A stretch of 64,000 nucleotides of DNA from Paramicrosporidium saccamoebae (Eukaryota; Rozellomycota), in the NCBI GenBank assembly GCA_002794465.1, contig MTSL01000149.1, positions 21,640-85,639 on the forward strand. Reading direction: 5' to 3'. Within the stretch, counting starts at the first letter, position 1. Each line of letters begins with the position of its first letter. The notes beneath the pieces were generated by a model. That model worked only from the letters and a program-made list of their open reading frames with translations. It searched no databases and was not told where the DNA came from. Below, piece by piece: positions 1 through 10,919 of the stretch. A program made the position numbers and the translations under genes.

Positions 1-152
1 AGCCATTGTGGTGTAACTGGACTTGATTAGTAGAAATGATCAGTCTCCATGCAGTGGAACACTACGAGCGCAAGCAGTCTTTTTATACTATAGTTATACT
101 AGAATTATCCATCAATGTTCCCCAGTAAACATCTTTTCTCATATATAACCGT

Positions 153-1616
153 TTATTCTATGACAAGCTCTTCAAGGAGCTCCTCTAGAGAGACACGTGG
201 TACTTCAACATCTTCCACATCGCTGATAATGTCCATGGCCGCAGTCTGGGGCTGACGATACAGATTGATTGCGGAACGCATTTCCTGATCCTCCTCCAAC
301 TCTTGCATGAAGCGTTCATAGTCCCGGTCGGTAGGAGTGCCGCGGGCTGGCTCCATCTCATCAACATCCATGGCCAGCTGCTTCAGCTTCCATTTGCGCT
401 TTCCACTGCGTCGCAGATGATCGTAACTCTTGCGTACCAATATGACATCGGGGATCTCGTGACGGATGGTATATTCAGTAAACTCGACATTGTTAAAGTT
501 AGAGGTGGACAGATCATATCCCAACACCACATCGCCAGGCTTGAGAATGAAACCAAGATGAGTGCGACAATGGAAACTCTGTGTATTGCGTCCAAAATCG
601 CTGGCTCGAGCCACCTGCACATCTGCAAAACAATTCTTTCCCGACGAACGACCCGTCTCCACATCCAATACATAAAACTCTACTAAATCATTCGTTGCTG
701 CCAGACTGAGGAAGGGATCGCGCCAGTAGAGATGAGTGGGAATGTCCGCTTTGGCAAGAGCCGTCGGCTCAACAAAGTGGAGCGTTGTTCCGACTCGTGT
801 GCAGAGCACTATCGGATTAACTCCTCCCAGATGACGCGCCGTCTTTCCCGGAAGGAACACCAAGTCGTCCTTGCAAATCGGCACAATCTCCACCGAAAAG
901 GTAAACTTGTAGGTCGATTCTCCACTGTGCACGTCCTGAGTGATCAACTGTTCACTGCTCTTGCTCCTTGCCGGCACCACCGCCTGCAGGAAATCCACAA
1001 ATTTGATGGCGTGGCTACGACTGTCAAAGAAAAAGTCGATTCCCTCACGCACCGTCTTAATATTGACCGTATCACGGTGTGCCTGGTGCTTCAGAATCAG
1101 CTGCTCCAAGTACAAGAACGTTCGCTTGTGTTCCACCTTTTGACGCACTTGCACCACCGTGTTCCACGTATTCTTTGCCTCTCGACGTGCACAGTCACTG
1201 CACTGCTGATTTGCCACCACTGCCTCCACCACAAAGGTTTGTTGCAGGATGGTTGCTGCAAAGGCCTCCTTTTGGATAGTCAGCTTCACCTTGATTCGCT
1301 TTGAATGCGGCTCCGTCCACACAAAGCCCGCATCAATCAGGCGAACCTTACTCAGTCCCTTCATCCGTTTCAACAGCAGTGACAACAGCTCCTTTGACTC
1401 CAACGCACAAGGCAACCACTGTGCCGGCGGTGCCAGGTAGCGTTCGCATCCACGACAAAAGTTGACCACTATTTGCTTTGGAATGCCCTCTGTAATGTCC
1501 ACCCGCGAGCGAATGCAGTTTAGACACATATTCGCTGCATTCGGCTCAATAGCCACCCCACATTCACAACATAGAATGCGTTGGGTTGTCGTCGTAGGAA
1601 TATACTCATGCGACAT
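153..1616 (-). CDS. NMD3: 60S ribosomal export adaptor NMD3
   Basis: Intronless 487-residue protein, full length for the family. NMD3 binds the late pre-60S subunit in the nucleoplasm and carries a nuclear export signal recognised by CRM1. The N-terminus has the diagnostic zinc-binding CxxC pairs (CCEC near residue 16, CLNC near 31, CRGC near 54, later CSDC). The central domain follows without gaps, and the tail is acidic with a leucine-rich segment (VSLEELLEELVIE) of the export-signal type. The ATG lies directly before SHEYIPTTT and no in-frame ATG lies close upstream. It is followed on the same strand by the FANCJ-like gene, whose 3' end is 355 bp away. Identification rests on colinear family resemblance over the whole length. 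Confidence 0.93.
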   Translation of the reverse strand: MSHEYIPTTTTQRILCCECGVAIEPNAANMCLNCIRSRVDITEGIPKQIVVNFCRGCERYLAPPAQWLPCALESKELLSLLLKRMKGLSKVRLIDAGFVWTEPHSKRIKVKLTIQKEAFAATILQQTFVVEAVVANQQCSDCARREAKNTWNTVVQVRQKVEHKRTFLYLEQLILKHQAHRDTVNIKTVREGIDFFFDSRSHAIKFVDFLQAVVPARSKSSEQLITQDVHSGESTYKFTFSVEIVPICKDDLVFLPGKTARHLGGVNPIVLCTRVGTTLHFVEPTALAKADIPTHLYWRDPFLSLAATNDLVEFYVLDVETGRSSGKNCFADVQVARASDFGRNTQSFHCRTHLGFILKPGDVVLGYDLSTSNFNNVEFTEYTIRHEIPDVILVRKSYDHLRRSGKRKWKLKQLAMDVDEMEPARGTPTDRDYERFMQELEEDQEMRSAINLYRQPQTAAMDIISDVEDVEVPRVSLEELLEELVIE

Positions 1617-1834
1617 TTTCCTACCCCGGCCAACATTAGCGATCCACCAACATATATGGTATATGCAAAGCCCGTAAATACAGGTGTAGGCATAGGTTTA
1701 GATGCGCCACAATAAGATGTGGTGTGGTTGAATATTGCAATGTGATACTATGGTTACATATTGTGACACGATTACGTGATTGTAAGCCGTGATCAGGTGC
1801 TCTCCAATAAGCTCTTTACCCTTCGCATTGGACT

Positions 1835-1985
1835 ATTAGTATTATCCGACTTTTGCTTGGATAAGAGTAGATTATAGTTGTGCACCACACTCCAAGCCGA
1901 TGTTTGCTTGAGTAACAGTGTAATCTACTTGGGCATTATACTCAAAGTCGACTTTTCTTAGATAATGCGTCTATTGGCTACATGG
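1835..1985. repeat. 51-bp degenerate tandem repeat, about 3 copies, 3' of the helicase gene
   Basis: The motif CCGACTTTTGCTTGGATAA recurs in degenerate form at about 1846, 1897 and 1948, a steady 51-bp period. The last copy runs to or into the 3' end of the FANCJ-like gene, whose stop codon is at 1971-1973. The rest of the 1617-1970 spacer shows no gene-like reading frame. Confidence 0.6.
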
Positions 1986-4451
1986 CTTCTTCTTACTAAG
2001 CATATTCACATTTCGCTCTACAAACGACTCCAATGATTTCATGGCGTTGTCAAACTGAGAGTACGAGTTCATTCTACTCCGCACCCATTTAGACAGCTGC
2101 ATTACATTTCGGGAATTTGTAAACCGCTGCTCCAGCAGCACTATGGCCCCCCAATCCGCTCGATGTCGGATGCATCGACCCAAAGCCTGATTCAGGGCCC
2201 GGAACGCCTGGCTTTCGTACCATTGCTGGCCTGACAAGAGGCGTCTTCCCTGCACTGGACGATCGTTAAACTCTCTCTTGAGCACCACCTTGGGGTCCTT
2301 GAAGGCAGGATAGGGGATGCCAATTGGAATTACCGCTCGGCAATTATCGTCCTTCAGATCGAGCCCTTCGCTAATCTTTCCGCGATACACTGCAAACAGT
2401 AGTGCTCCATTTACCACATTATTGCGATCTTTGATGACTCGGTAGAAATTTTTCAAGAGCTTGTCGAAATCCTTGGGAGTCCCTTGTCGAGGCTCCAAGA
2501 AAATCTTTTTCGACTTGGCAATCTCGTCATACACTCCAATATTTTGCATGCGACGCACTAGCTTGTCAAGGAAACTGTATGAGGGCACAAAGACGAGAAC
2601 TCCTGCTGGTACTGTTTTGGTGATTTGGCATATGGCCCGGGAAATGTCATCTTGGTAGGCAAAGGAATCCATAGTCTTAAAGTTTCCAACGAATGTAGTC
2701 CCGTCCGGCCCAATGGGTATGCAGCCTACCCAAGTCTGGCTTTCATCAATAATGTGCATGGCTTCTAATCGGTGCTCAAACTTGGTATTAAGCTCAGATG
2801 AGAACGTGTCCATCTAAAGGAATTAATGGCTGCCAAGCAGGACATACGGGCGATAGAGTTCCAGACGTCAGGACCACCGCCTTGGACACGTTTGTCAGTG
2901 ACTTGAATGTAACTTCGGGATTTAAACACCAGAATCCCAACGTAAAGACAATATGCTTCCCATTAGTATCCACGCGCGTTGATTGATACTTTACCATTCG
3001 GTATGAGGCAAGATAAAAGTTTCCGTCGCGGAGAATGTTGCCGAGACTTGAATACAAACCCTTTAGAACCTGGCAAGATCCAAAGGACAAAAAGTGCTCC
3101 TTCTCCTCCAGCTGCTCCTTCTTCTTCACCTCATTGGATGCATCGGCGATCTTGTCAAGCTCCCTCGACCATGCCACCACCTGTTCATATGAGATTCCAA
3201 ACGAGGTCAGTTCTTCAATAATGAACTTGTCTTGCCAAATGGTAATGCTCGACTCAAAGTCGCGACGGACCTGTCCCAGAGTGCTCATACTGTGTTTGAG
3301 CCAATTCAACAACAGGCTGACGACATGGCCCTGACATTCATGCGCAGCCAACAGATCCAAATGCTTTCCCTTATCCTTGAGATTCTTTGTAATATTCAAG
3401 AGTTCTCCCTGGATCGTGTTCATTGTGTCATCAGTGACCTCAAAGCTCCCAGACTCCCGACAGACGTCCTCAATGTTGTGAGCCTCGTCCACAATGACAA
3501 TGTCGTCTTTCAGCTCTATGCCCATTGCACTTCTGACCACCGGATCAACCAAATAGTTGTACGGCGCAAAGATCACCTCGGCATGCTCAATGGCGTTACG
3601 GGCGACAAAGTAGGGACATGATTTTTCCTTCTTGCCCTGTCTTACCAAGTCTTCAATGTCGCAATCTGGGGTATAATCCTCACCTCGTTGTTTCGACAAT
3701 TTCGCCAAATTGTTAAAGAAGGAACACGAGCCGCCACCCGTTGCAAACGCCGTCTCCCGGCACGACTCGTTTATGTCTTTGGCCTTTCGGACCGTCTCAT
3801 TCACGCAATAATGCGATCGACTCCCCAACACTACAAACTTTGGCGTGTAGCTGGTCCTGTCCAGCTCTTTCACTAGCTGCGCGATTTGTCGATGCGTCCT
3901 GCTTGCAATGTAAATCTTTGGCAGGCTAACCTTTACCAAGGACTCGACATCCTTATCCATCTTGGCACGTTTTGGAAGCTTTACAAAGTCCTCGTCAAGG
4001 CCGGCCATCCCCGCCTCACAATAGCCAAGTTCTCCATGCAGCTTGGCCTCATCAGCAGCTAGACGCCGTTCTTCTTCCACGAAACGCTCGGCATCAACGC
4101 GACGGAGCGCCTTTTGGTGGTCCAGCCAGCCGAGAACCCCGCAGAGAAGAGCCATGGACTTGCCTGAGCCTGTGGGGCTTTCCAACAAGGCATTTTCCTT
4201 GCGAGCATTAAGGGTCCGGATAATCTACGGTTTAATGCACAGTAATTCAATACGCGCTCAAGCATCTCGAGTTGGCATGGATATGCAGGAAATGGGAAAT
4301 TCACCTTGACCCCATCAAAGCTGTATTCTACTGGCTCTCCCGAGCATGGCTCATCTGGTGTTATAGAACATTGAGTGGCTGTACCGTTGTCACTAGACTC
4401 ACAGCCGTCGGCCTCAATCGCGATGAAATCTTCGAGTACAGTCTGAACCAT
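1971..4451 (-). CDS. FANCJ/BRIP1-type Fe-S DEAH helicase
   Basis: Three exons: 4451-4254, 4224-2848, 2813-1971; introns of 29 and 34 nt, both phase 0; 805 residues. This is a superfamily 2 5'-3' DNA helicase of the XPD/FANCJ/RTEL/CHL1 group, which unwinds G-quadruplexes and repair intermediates. Visible motifs are Walker A ESPTGSGKS, a set of cysteines between motifs Ia and II fitting the Fe-S cluster (HYCV, SCSFF, CDIED, SCPYF), DEAH box VDEAHNIED, and the C-terminal block QALGRCIRHRADWGA. The segment from LTSGTLSP through DTFSSEL and LEAMHIIDESQTWVG matches FANCJ rather than CHL1/DDX11 or RAD3. It lacks the long C-terminal partner-binding tail of vertebrate FANCJ (about 1249 aa). The ATG at 4451 is the first in frame. 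Family call is strong; FANCJ versus a sister clade is moderately strong. Confidence 0.82.
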
Positions 4452-5115
4452 GGCGCGCAAATATTCCGAGCAATTAACATTTTTATTAGTTATTTTCCCA
4501 TTCAGGATGCATGAAACTGCTATTATCGCATAACGAGAGGGGGGTGATTGATATGTATTCTTGCATTCTTATAATTTTGGGTACCCAGATTTGTTAAAAT
4601 TCGGGTCACTATCGTATATTGGAGGGTGTAATGCATTCTTGTGTTCTTGCATTGTGTGATTGTGCTTCCGAAATTACGTCGTCAAGCCCCGTGTTACTTT
4701 GCATGTCTATTGGCCCGCAAGGCCTATTTGCCAGAATCATATCCAATACGTCCCCATATATCCCATAAAACACGCCTCGAAACTCGCCAATGGCCTATGC
4801 GACCAATCCTGAGGGTGCGTTTCGGGTTCTACAGCCCCTGATTGGTTGCCCTCGGGGAACTCCTATAACCGGTATCAACTTGACTTGTCGCGCCCACTGC
4901 AGTGTTGATTGGCAGGACCGTGCATAGCAACCTTCCCATTTTGGCTAGTGCATTACTCATTTATTGACGCGCCACACGTAACTTTCAGCTTGACCTACTA
5001 CCACTCAAACTCAACCCTCTTAACCCTCAGTCTTCACAGCGGATAACATGGCACTCTGAGGTAAGGGAATGGCTGCTGGTTGTGATGTGTAGTGGCCTGT
5101 TGTCCAGTTCTTAAC
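4452..5115. promoter_or_regulatory. divergent intergenic region with CCAAT-type motifs and possible 5'UTR micro-intron
   Basis: This 664-bp spacer lies between two divergent genes. No convincing coding frame or RNA gene was found. Two TGATTGG (inverted CCAAT) motifs occur at 4839-4845 and 4906-4912. A short ATG-GCA-CTC-TGA reading frame at about 5048 is followed by a perfect micro-intron-like segment at 5061-5092 (GTAAGG...TGTAG, 32 nt), suggesting a spliced 5'UTR for the kinase gene downstream. Confidence 0.35.
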
Positions 5116-6477
5116 ATGTCGTTCCCTCACTCTCTCCCCGCAAGTCCCGTGGTGCTGGCTACGCCAACGATAGGTGCAGACCTGCTGGCGCCGAGCAGTC
5201 CGGTGGGGCCTAATCCTAAAAAGGCCAGGTTCCTTAAGCGCTTATACGACTTTTTCCACCATATTGGACACCAGCAGAGTCCGAAACGAGAGGAGCCGCT
5301 CCCCAGTGGAGACCGCCACGGGCGGCTGGAAAAGCTCCTTGGCCACTTTCGACAGGGCAGTCAAGGCTCCGTAGTGGAGCTTGGAGTTGTCCCTGCCGAT
5401 GTAGCCTCCCCACTAGTCTTGGGAGATGCTATTGTACCACACCATCCCAGGCTGCATATCCGTCTGATGAGTTTATTGTCTTTTAAGCTCCACCATGAGG
5501 AAGAAGGACATGAACGACACAGCCGAAAATCGTCCCGCCACTCGGACGACGAGGTCGAACTGAGCAATGGCGAGTTTGAATACGTCAAGGAACGTCTGCC
5601 AAGCATCACCCATGTTTCAGATTTGAGCTTTAAGAAAAAGTATCGCTTCCTTGATGGGCGTGTTATTGGAAAGGGCGCGTCTGGTGTGGTGCGCCTTGGA
5701 TGCTCCATCTGTGATGACTGCAAGCCAGTGCAGACGCCGTTGGCAGTGAAAGAGTTTCGCAAGAAACGCCGCGACGAGACTACAGACGACTATTTGAGAA
5801 AACTTACTAGTGAATACCGCATCGCCTCCAAGATGAGTCATCAGAATGTTGTCCATACGCTGGATATTGTTCATGATGGCAAACGATGGTATGAGGTGAT
5901 GGAGTATTGCTCCAAGGGAGATTTGTTCAGTGTAATCCAGAGCGGTGGATTGGATGATCGTGCCGAGATTGATTGGTGCTTCTATCAGCTTGTTGAGGGT
6001 GTCAAGTATCTCCATTCCTTGGGAGTCGCCCATCGTGATCTAAAGCCTGAAAACTTGTTGATTGACCAGTTTGGATGTCTAAAGATTACCGATTTTGGCG
6101 TTTCTGATGTTTTTATCAGTGCTGATCAGCCAGTGCTATCCCGCGGTGTATGCGGCTCGTCTCCATACATTGCGCCGGAAGAATACCTCGGAGTGCCTTA
6201 TGATCCACGCAAAGTGGATGTCTGGGCCATTGGGATTATATACTATGCCATGGTGTTCCATGGAGTGCCTTGGGAGGCGGCGAATAGCAAGGACCCAAAC
6301 TACTGCCACTATTTAGCGTACGGAAGTGCCAAGTTTGAGCCCTTTACGCGACTTCCGAGCGGCGCACGCTCGCTGTTGAGAAAGATTCTTGAGCCAGATC
6401 CTGAGAAGCGTATCTCTATCGAGGGAATTATGGAAGATCCATGGTTCCTTCAGATAGACTGCTTGCCCGTTGCATAG
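5116..6477 (+). CDS. Ser/Thr protein kinase, fungal NPR/HAL5 type
   Basis: 453 residues from the ATG at 5116. The first ~175 residues are low complexity and probably disordered. The kinase domain carries a glycine loop VIGKGASGVVRLG, the invariant lysine in LAVKEF, catalytic HRDLKPENLLI, metal-binding DFG in KITDFGVSDVF and the APE-like IAPEE, so it should be active. The segment DYLRKLTSEYRIASKMSHQN and the VMEYCSKGDLF stretch resemble the fungal NPR1/HRK1/SAT4/HAL5 group that controls plasma-membrane transporters and the proton pump. That subfamily assignment is from recalled similarity. No introns in the coding part; a 5'UTR intron is possible just upstream. Confidence 0.82.
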   Translation: MSFPHSLPASPVVLATPTIGADLLAPSSPVGPNPKKARFLKRLYDFFHHIGHQQSPKREEPLPSGDRHGRLEKLLGHFRQGSQGSVVELGVVPADVASPLVLGDAIVPHHPRLHIRLMSLLSFKLHHEEEGHERHSRKSSRHSDDEVELSNGEFEYVKERLPSITHVSDLSFKKKYRFLDGRVIGKGASGVVRLGCSICDDCKPVQTPLAVKEFRKKRRDETTDDYLRKLTSEYRIASKMSHQNVVHTLDIVHDGKRWYEVMEYCSKGDLFSVIQSGGLDDRAEIDWCFYQLVEGVKYLHSLGVAHRDLKPENLLIDQFGCLKITDFGVSDVFISADQPVLSRGVCGSSPYIAPEEYLGVPYDPRKVDVWAIGIIYYAMVFHGVPWEAANSKDPNYCHYLAYGSAKFEPFTRLPSGARSLLRKILEPDPEKRISIEGIMEDPWFLQIDCLPVA

Positions 6478-6838
6478 TGTTTTTATAGATGTTTCATTAT
6501 GATTGATATGCTAAGTGTTATTGTCGGAAGAGTGAAATTATTTCTATTATAGGTCACCATCCCTAGGATCGTGGTGTGGCGTAGAGGTAGAGGATTGGTT
6601 GGCTGGGTATTTGGGGATGGTTCTCTAGTTTGGGGAAGACCTATTTGTGTGATAAATTGGACTGGTTAGCTGGGTAACTAAGGACAGCGAGATGTTTATC
6701 CATACTATTCTAAGATTAGCAGTAAACAACCCCCCCAATACGCGACAGTGGGATTGCCATCTGGATCTGGGTCAGACTTGCCAATAATGATAAGCGGATA
6801 CTGTTTGGCGATTATCCTTTAATACTACACCATGCCTT
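6478..6838. other. convergent intergenic spacer, nothing recognised
   Basis: The 361-bp gap lies between the 3' ends of the kinase (plus) and UTP23 (minus). It is mildly G/T rich (GGTTGGCTGGGTA repeats around 6595-6680) with no reading frame, RNA gene or clean repeat that could be supported. Confidence 0.5.
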
Positions 6839-7567
6839 TTATTGATCTACAGTTGCGGCCTTTGCCCTCTTTCTTCTTCTCCTTTTGGGACCACTTTCAG
6901 CTGGGACCACAGGAGCGCACTCAGTCTTGAGTGACTTTCTAACAGAGAGCGGATTGGGCCCCTTTATCTTGCGTTTCTTGTGCTTAGATTTTACTACCGG
7001 CTCTACTGCCTCTCCAAACTTTTGTTTGATAATCTCCTTTTCTCGGGTTGAGACGTGAAGTTTGGCCTCTTCCCTCCTCCGCAACGTGTCCAATGTCTTT
7101 TTACTTGGGGCCTCCAACAATGGAAAGGTTCTCTCCAAGAACACTAGTGGCACTCCAGCGATCCGTCTAGCCGTATTCTTCAACTCCTCAGCATCAGTGA
7201 CAACACCGTAATGATGCGGGTTATCTTCACCTATCAACGCCGCGATGCATTCCTGCACCGGAAGCGGCTCGTCATGTCTACACCGTCGCAACTCGAATCT
7301 TCTCGCCACAAAGGGTGCACCACTGACGGAAGCATCTTCTGTGCATCTTGACGCCTCTCTAAGAGCGGTCATGGTGCAGGCAGTGACAAGAAGACGCGCA
7401 GGTGCTCCAAGGACCACCGGCAGCCGCTCACGTAGGTCGAATTTGCAGCGGAGAGAGGCGCGACACATTGTATCATCGACCAGGAACTGGTATGGCGCCC
7501 GCAGTCCGTATTTCTCATATACTGCGTGCATAAAGTGTTCGCTGCGTTTGTACTTGCGTGCCTTCAT
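6839..7567 (-). CDS. UTP23: rRNA-processing protein UTP23 (PIN-like)
   Basis: Single exon, 242 residues, close to the usual ~250. UTP23 is an SSU-processome factor needed for early 18S pre-rRNA cleavage and snR30 release. The order of conserved blocks is right: KYGLRAPYQFLVDDTMC at the start, the CH...C...NPHH zinc-knuckle segment (C near residue 95, NPHHYGVVTDAEEL), GVPLVFLER, and the short conserved GPNPLSVRK near residue 206 before a lysine/arginine-rich nucleolar tail. The ATG at 7567 begins the conserved KARKYKR start. UTP23 PIN domains generally lack some catalytic acids, so an RNA-binding rather than nuclease role is expected. Confidence 0.9.
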   Translation of the reverse strand: MKARKYKRSEHFMHAVYEKYGLRAPYQFLVDDTMCRASLRCKFDLRERLPVVLGAPARLLVTACTMTALREASRCTEDASVSGAPFVARRFELRRCRHDEPLPVQECIAALIGEDNPHHYGVVTDAEELKNTARRIAGVPLVFLERTFPLLEAPSKKTLDTLRRREEAKLHVSTREKEIIKQKFGEAVEPVVKSKHKKRKIKGPNPLSVRKSLKTECAPVVPAESGPKRRRRKRAKAATVDQ

Positions 7568-7943
7568 CCCACAAGACGAGTTTCCTGGAAGGGTATAAGG
7601 GACGGCCTTTGGAGCCAGGGGTTAATTTTCTTCTTCGGCCCGGAGCAAGCATGCAGAGGTAAGAAGTGCGGATGGGAGGGCGGTGATGAAACTTTAAAGA
7701 TAACTTCTTTCCCAGACTGATCGACAATGACGAGTCACTCCCTTTATGGGTTACTTGCCAGTAAAACATTTTCTGAGCCTGTCCCATCCATCAATGAAAT
7801 GTTCTGACTAATTCCTAGAATTCTGCAAAGTGTACACGAACTGAATAAACCATTTTGAGACTATCATAGGTGTAAGGCTTAGATTTAGTAGAAGGGTTTG
7901 ATCAAAAGGGGGGTTGTAACAGCCATGCCCGTTATCTCGAGTT

Positions 7944-8078
7944 TTGATATTATGTAATATGTCCCATTGTCATATCGGCCCGTTGATATATGGAATACGA
8001 CCTTTGTCATCTCGGTCAATTGATATTATTTAATATGCCCCTTTATCATCTCGGGCCCATTGATATTATATACTTCTC
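7944..8078. repeat. ~38-40 bp degenerate tandem repeat, 3 full units plus partials
   Basis: Units begin TTGATATTAT at 7944, 7983 and 8020 and each continues through an ATATG-CCC stretch to a TCATCTCGG-CCC block; a partial unit precedes at about 7927 and another follows at about 8062. It lies immediately 3' of RVB2 (minus strand, stop at 8090). The rest of the 7568-8089 spacer holds no supportable gene. Confidence 0.6.
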
Positions 8079-8089
8079 ACAACCACAAT

Positions 8090-9499
<1,410 letters not shown>

Positions 9500-9514
9500 T
9501 CAAACTATATAGCC

Positions 9515-9874
9515 ATGGATGACATTCTAAAGTTGTTGGATGCAAAGTCTGAATAGTGGTATTTGGCAATCAACAGAATCTTTCAGCATTTCCAGGAAGA
9601 AAAGTTTGTTCTACAGCTGCCTCGGAGGGAACTCGGGAAATTTGACGCAGCCAATATTATACAGTGTCTAGAGATTTTGTTCAATGGTATTTTCACCCGA
9701 AATCTTGGTAAATGCGCCAGCCACGGCACGAAAACCTTGGGGTCCCACCGAATAATTGCCACGTTTGTGGATCTTGAGGGGCCTGATTTCGTTCTTTGGA
9801 TATTCCTGACCGAGAGATGTTGTGATTGGATGCGTCGCATTACTAAAGGAGCGCTAAAGATCTCAGTCTCCTAA
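9515..9874 (+). CDS. small uncharacterised protein, probable micro-intron
   Basis: The ATG at 9515 opens a frame that meets a TAG at 9554, and the same frame stays open from there to 9874. Removing a 30-nt GT-AG segment at 9547-9576 (GTCTGA...CAACAG) joins the two, giving 109 residues; 42- or 45-nt alternatives ending at the same AG also work. The predicted protein begins MDDILKLLDAKIFQHF and has a hydrophobic patch near FVLWIFL. I do not recognise the family. Support is the single consistent intron of the size seen throughout the window and the placement head-to-head with RVB2. Confidence 0.45.
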
Positions 9875-9988
9875 GACGTGATACAACTAAATAGATGGTT
9901 TGCAAGTCCGAGCGCCTTTAATTGACTATATTTAGCAATTCATGCGCGGGCTCCAAGAAGATCCACGGCGAGTCCTCAACAACCCATC

Positions 9989-10744
9989 ATGTTGCGTGTT
10001 GACGTTGTAGTTGTTACTCTTCATTTGCTACGAATTGTGGGTACATTGAATGCTCTCTTAGTGATCTACTCCATAGTGGATGACTTTTTCTCTCTGGATT
10101 TATTGTCTACGGTTTGGCGCAGAGTGGTGGCGACAGTCGCAGCGGCCGCCATCTTCAGAATGGCAACAACGCTGAGTCTTGTGCCCAGACTTCACATCGT
10201 GTGGGTCTGGGTGATCATCGCCACCGGTGCCCCCACCTTTCGAGGCGCATCAAAACCTATTACTGCCTTGGCGATGTTTGCGGCGATTATGGTATTCATA
10301 TGGTTGAACAAACAGGTCAATAAGCATCTGTATAACAGGGCTCGAGTGAGGAGAATTTTATCAACTGTTGAATGGTCAAGTCCTATACTGCCACCCACAA
10401 GGTACATGCTCGTTGGGTCTCGAATGAGTTTCTTGGAATTTGTTGTTCCCCTTTGCTCGAGTACCATATTTGCCTCGGCAGGAGCAGGTGACATTGATAG
10501 TTGGACTACGGCCTTTCTCATTGGGGTCGGTATTATAGCCCTAACCATAACCGCTCGCTACCGTGGGTTCATTGCTGCTCTTCTATTCATGTTTGCCGGA
10601 TGGGTCTCATTAACATTCTGGTGCATTAAATCTAGCTCAAGCTCTGATGACGATGATTTCGAAATTCTTTTGCTGATCGCCGAAGCATTAATATCACATT
10701 TTATGGTGGCATACGATATCGGCATCTACTTTGGAATTTATTGA
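9989..10744 (+). CDS. multi-spanning membrane protein, unknown function
   Basis: A 251-residue single-exon frame starting at ATG 9989. It has at least six hydrophobic segments, for example TLHLLRIVGTLNALLVIYS near 10, IVWVWVIIATGAP near 69, ALAMFAAIMVFIWL near 92 and GFIAALLFMFAGWVSLTFW near 190. An acidic SSSSSDDDDFE loop precedes the last span. No recognisable transporter motif. It starts 115 bp after the small ORF upstream. The hydrophobic periodicity and intact start argue that it is real. Confidence 0.6.
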   Translation: MLRVDVVVVTLHLLRIVGTLNALLVIYSIVDDFFSLDLLSTVWRRVVATVAAAAIFRMATTLSLVPRLHIVWVWVIIATGAPTFRGASKPITALAMFAAIMVFIWLNKQVNKHLYNRARVRRILSTVEWSSPILPPTRYMLVGSRMSFLEFVVPLCSSTIFASAGAGDIDSWTTAFLIGVGIIALTITARYRGFIAALLFMFAGWVSLTFWCIKSSSSSDDDDFEILLLIAEALISHFMVAYDIGIYFGIY

Positions 10745-10919
10745 AAACTCTGATTGCACCACGTAACTCGCAAGTTCAACAGCTATAAAAGTTATTCTGG
10801 CTCTCTATGAAAGATACTTCCTTTTGAGATTACAACATTGATGCAAATCTCTTTGTAAGAGTCGCAAGATCAATGATCCGATTGATACCGACTATTACCT
10901 ACAATTTCTCATTATAAGA

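Noticed and set aside
1971-4451. First read as CHL1/DDX11
   Set aside because: The C-terminal blocks (DTFSSEL, LEAMHIIDESQTWVG, RALNQALGRCIRHRADWG) fit FANCJ better, and no CHL1-specific insertion was seen.
7515-7787. A 90-residue minus-strand frame upstream of UTP23
   Set aside because: No ATG context, no homology, low-quality composition and partial overlap with the UTP23 start; treated as a chance frame.
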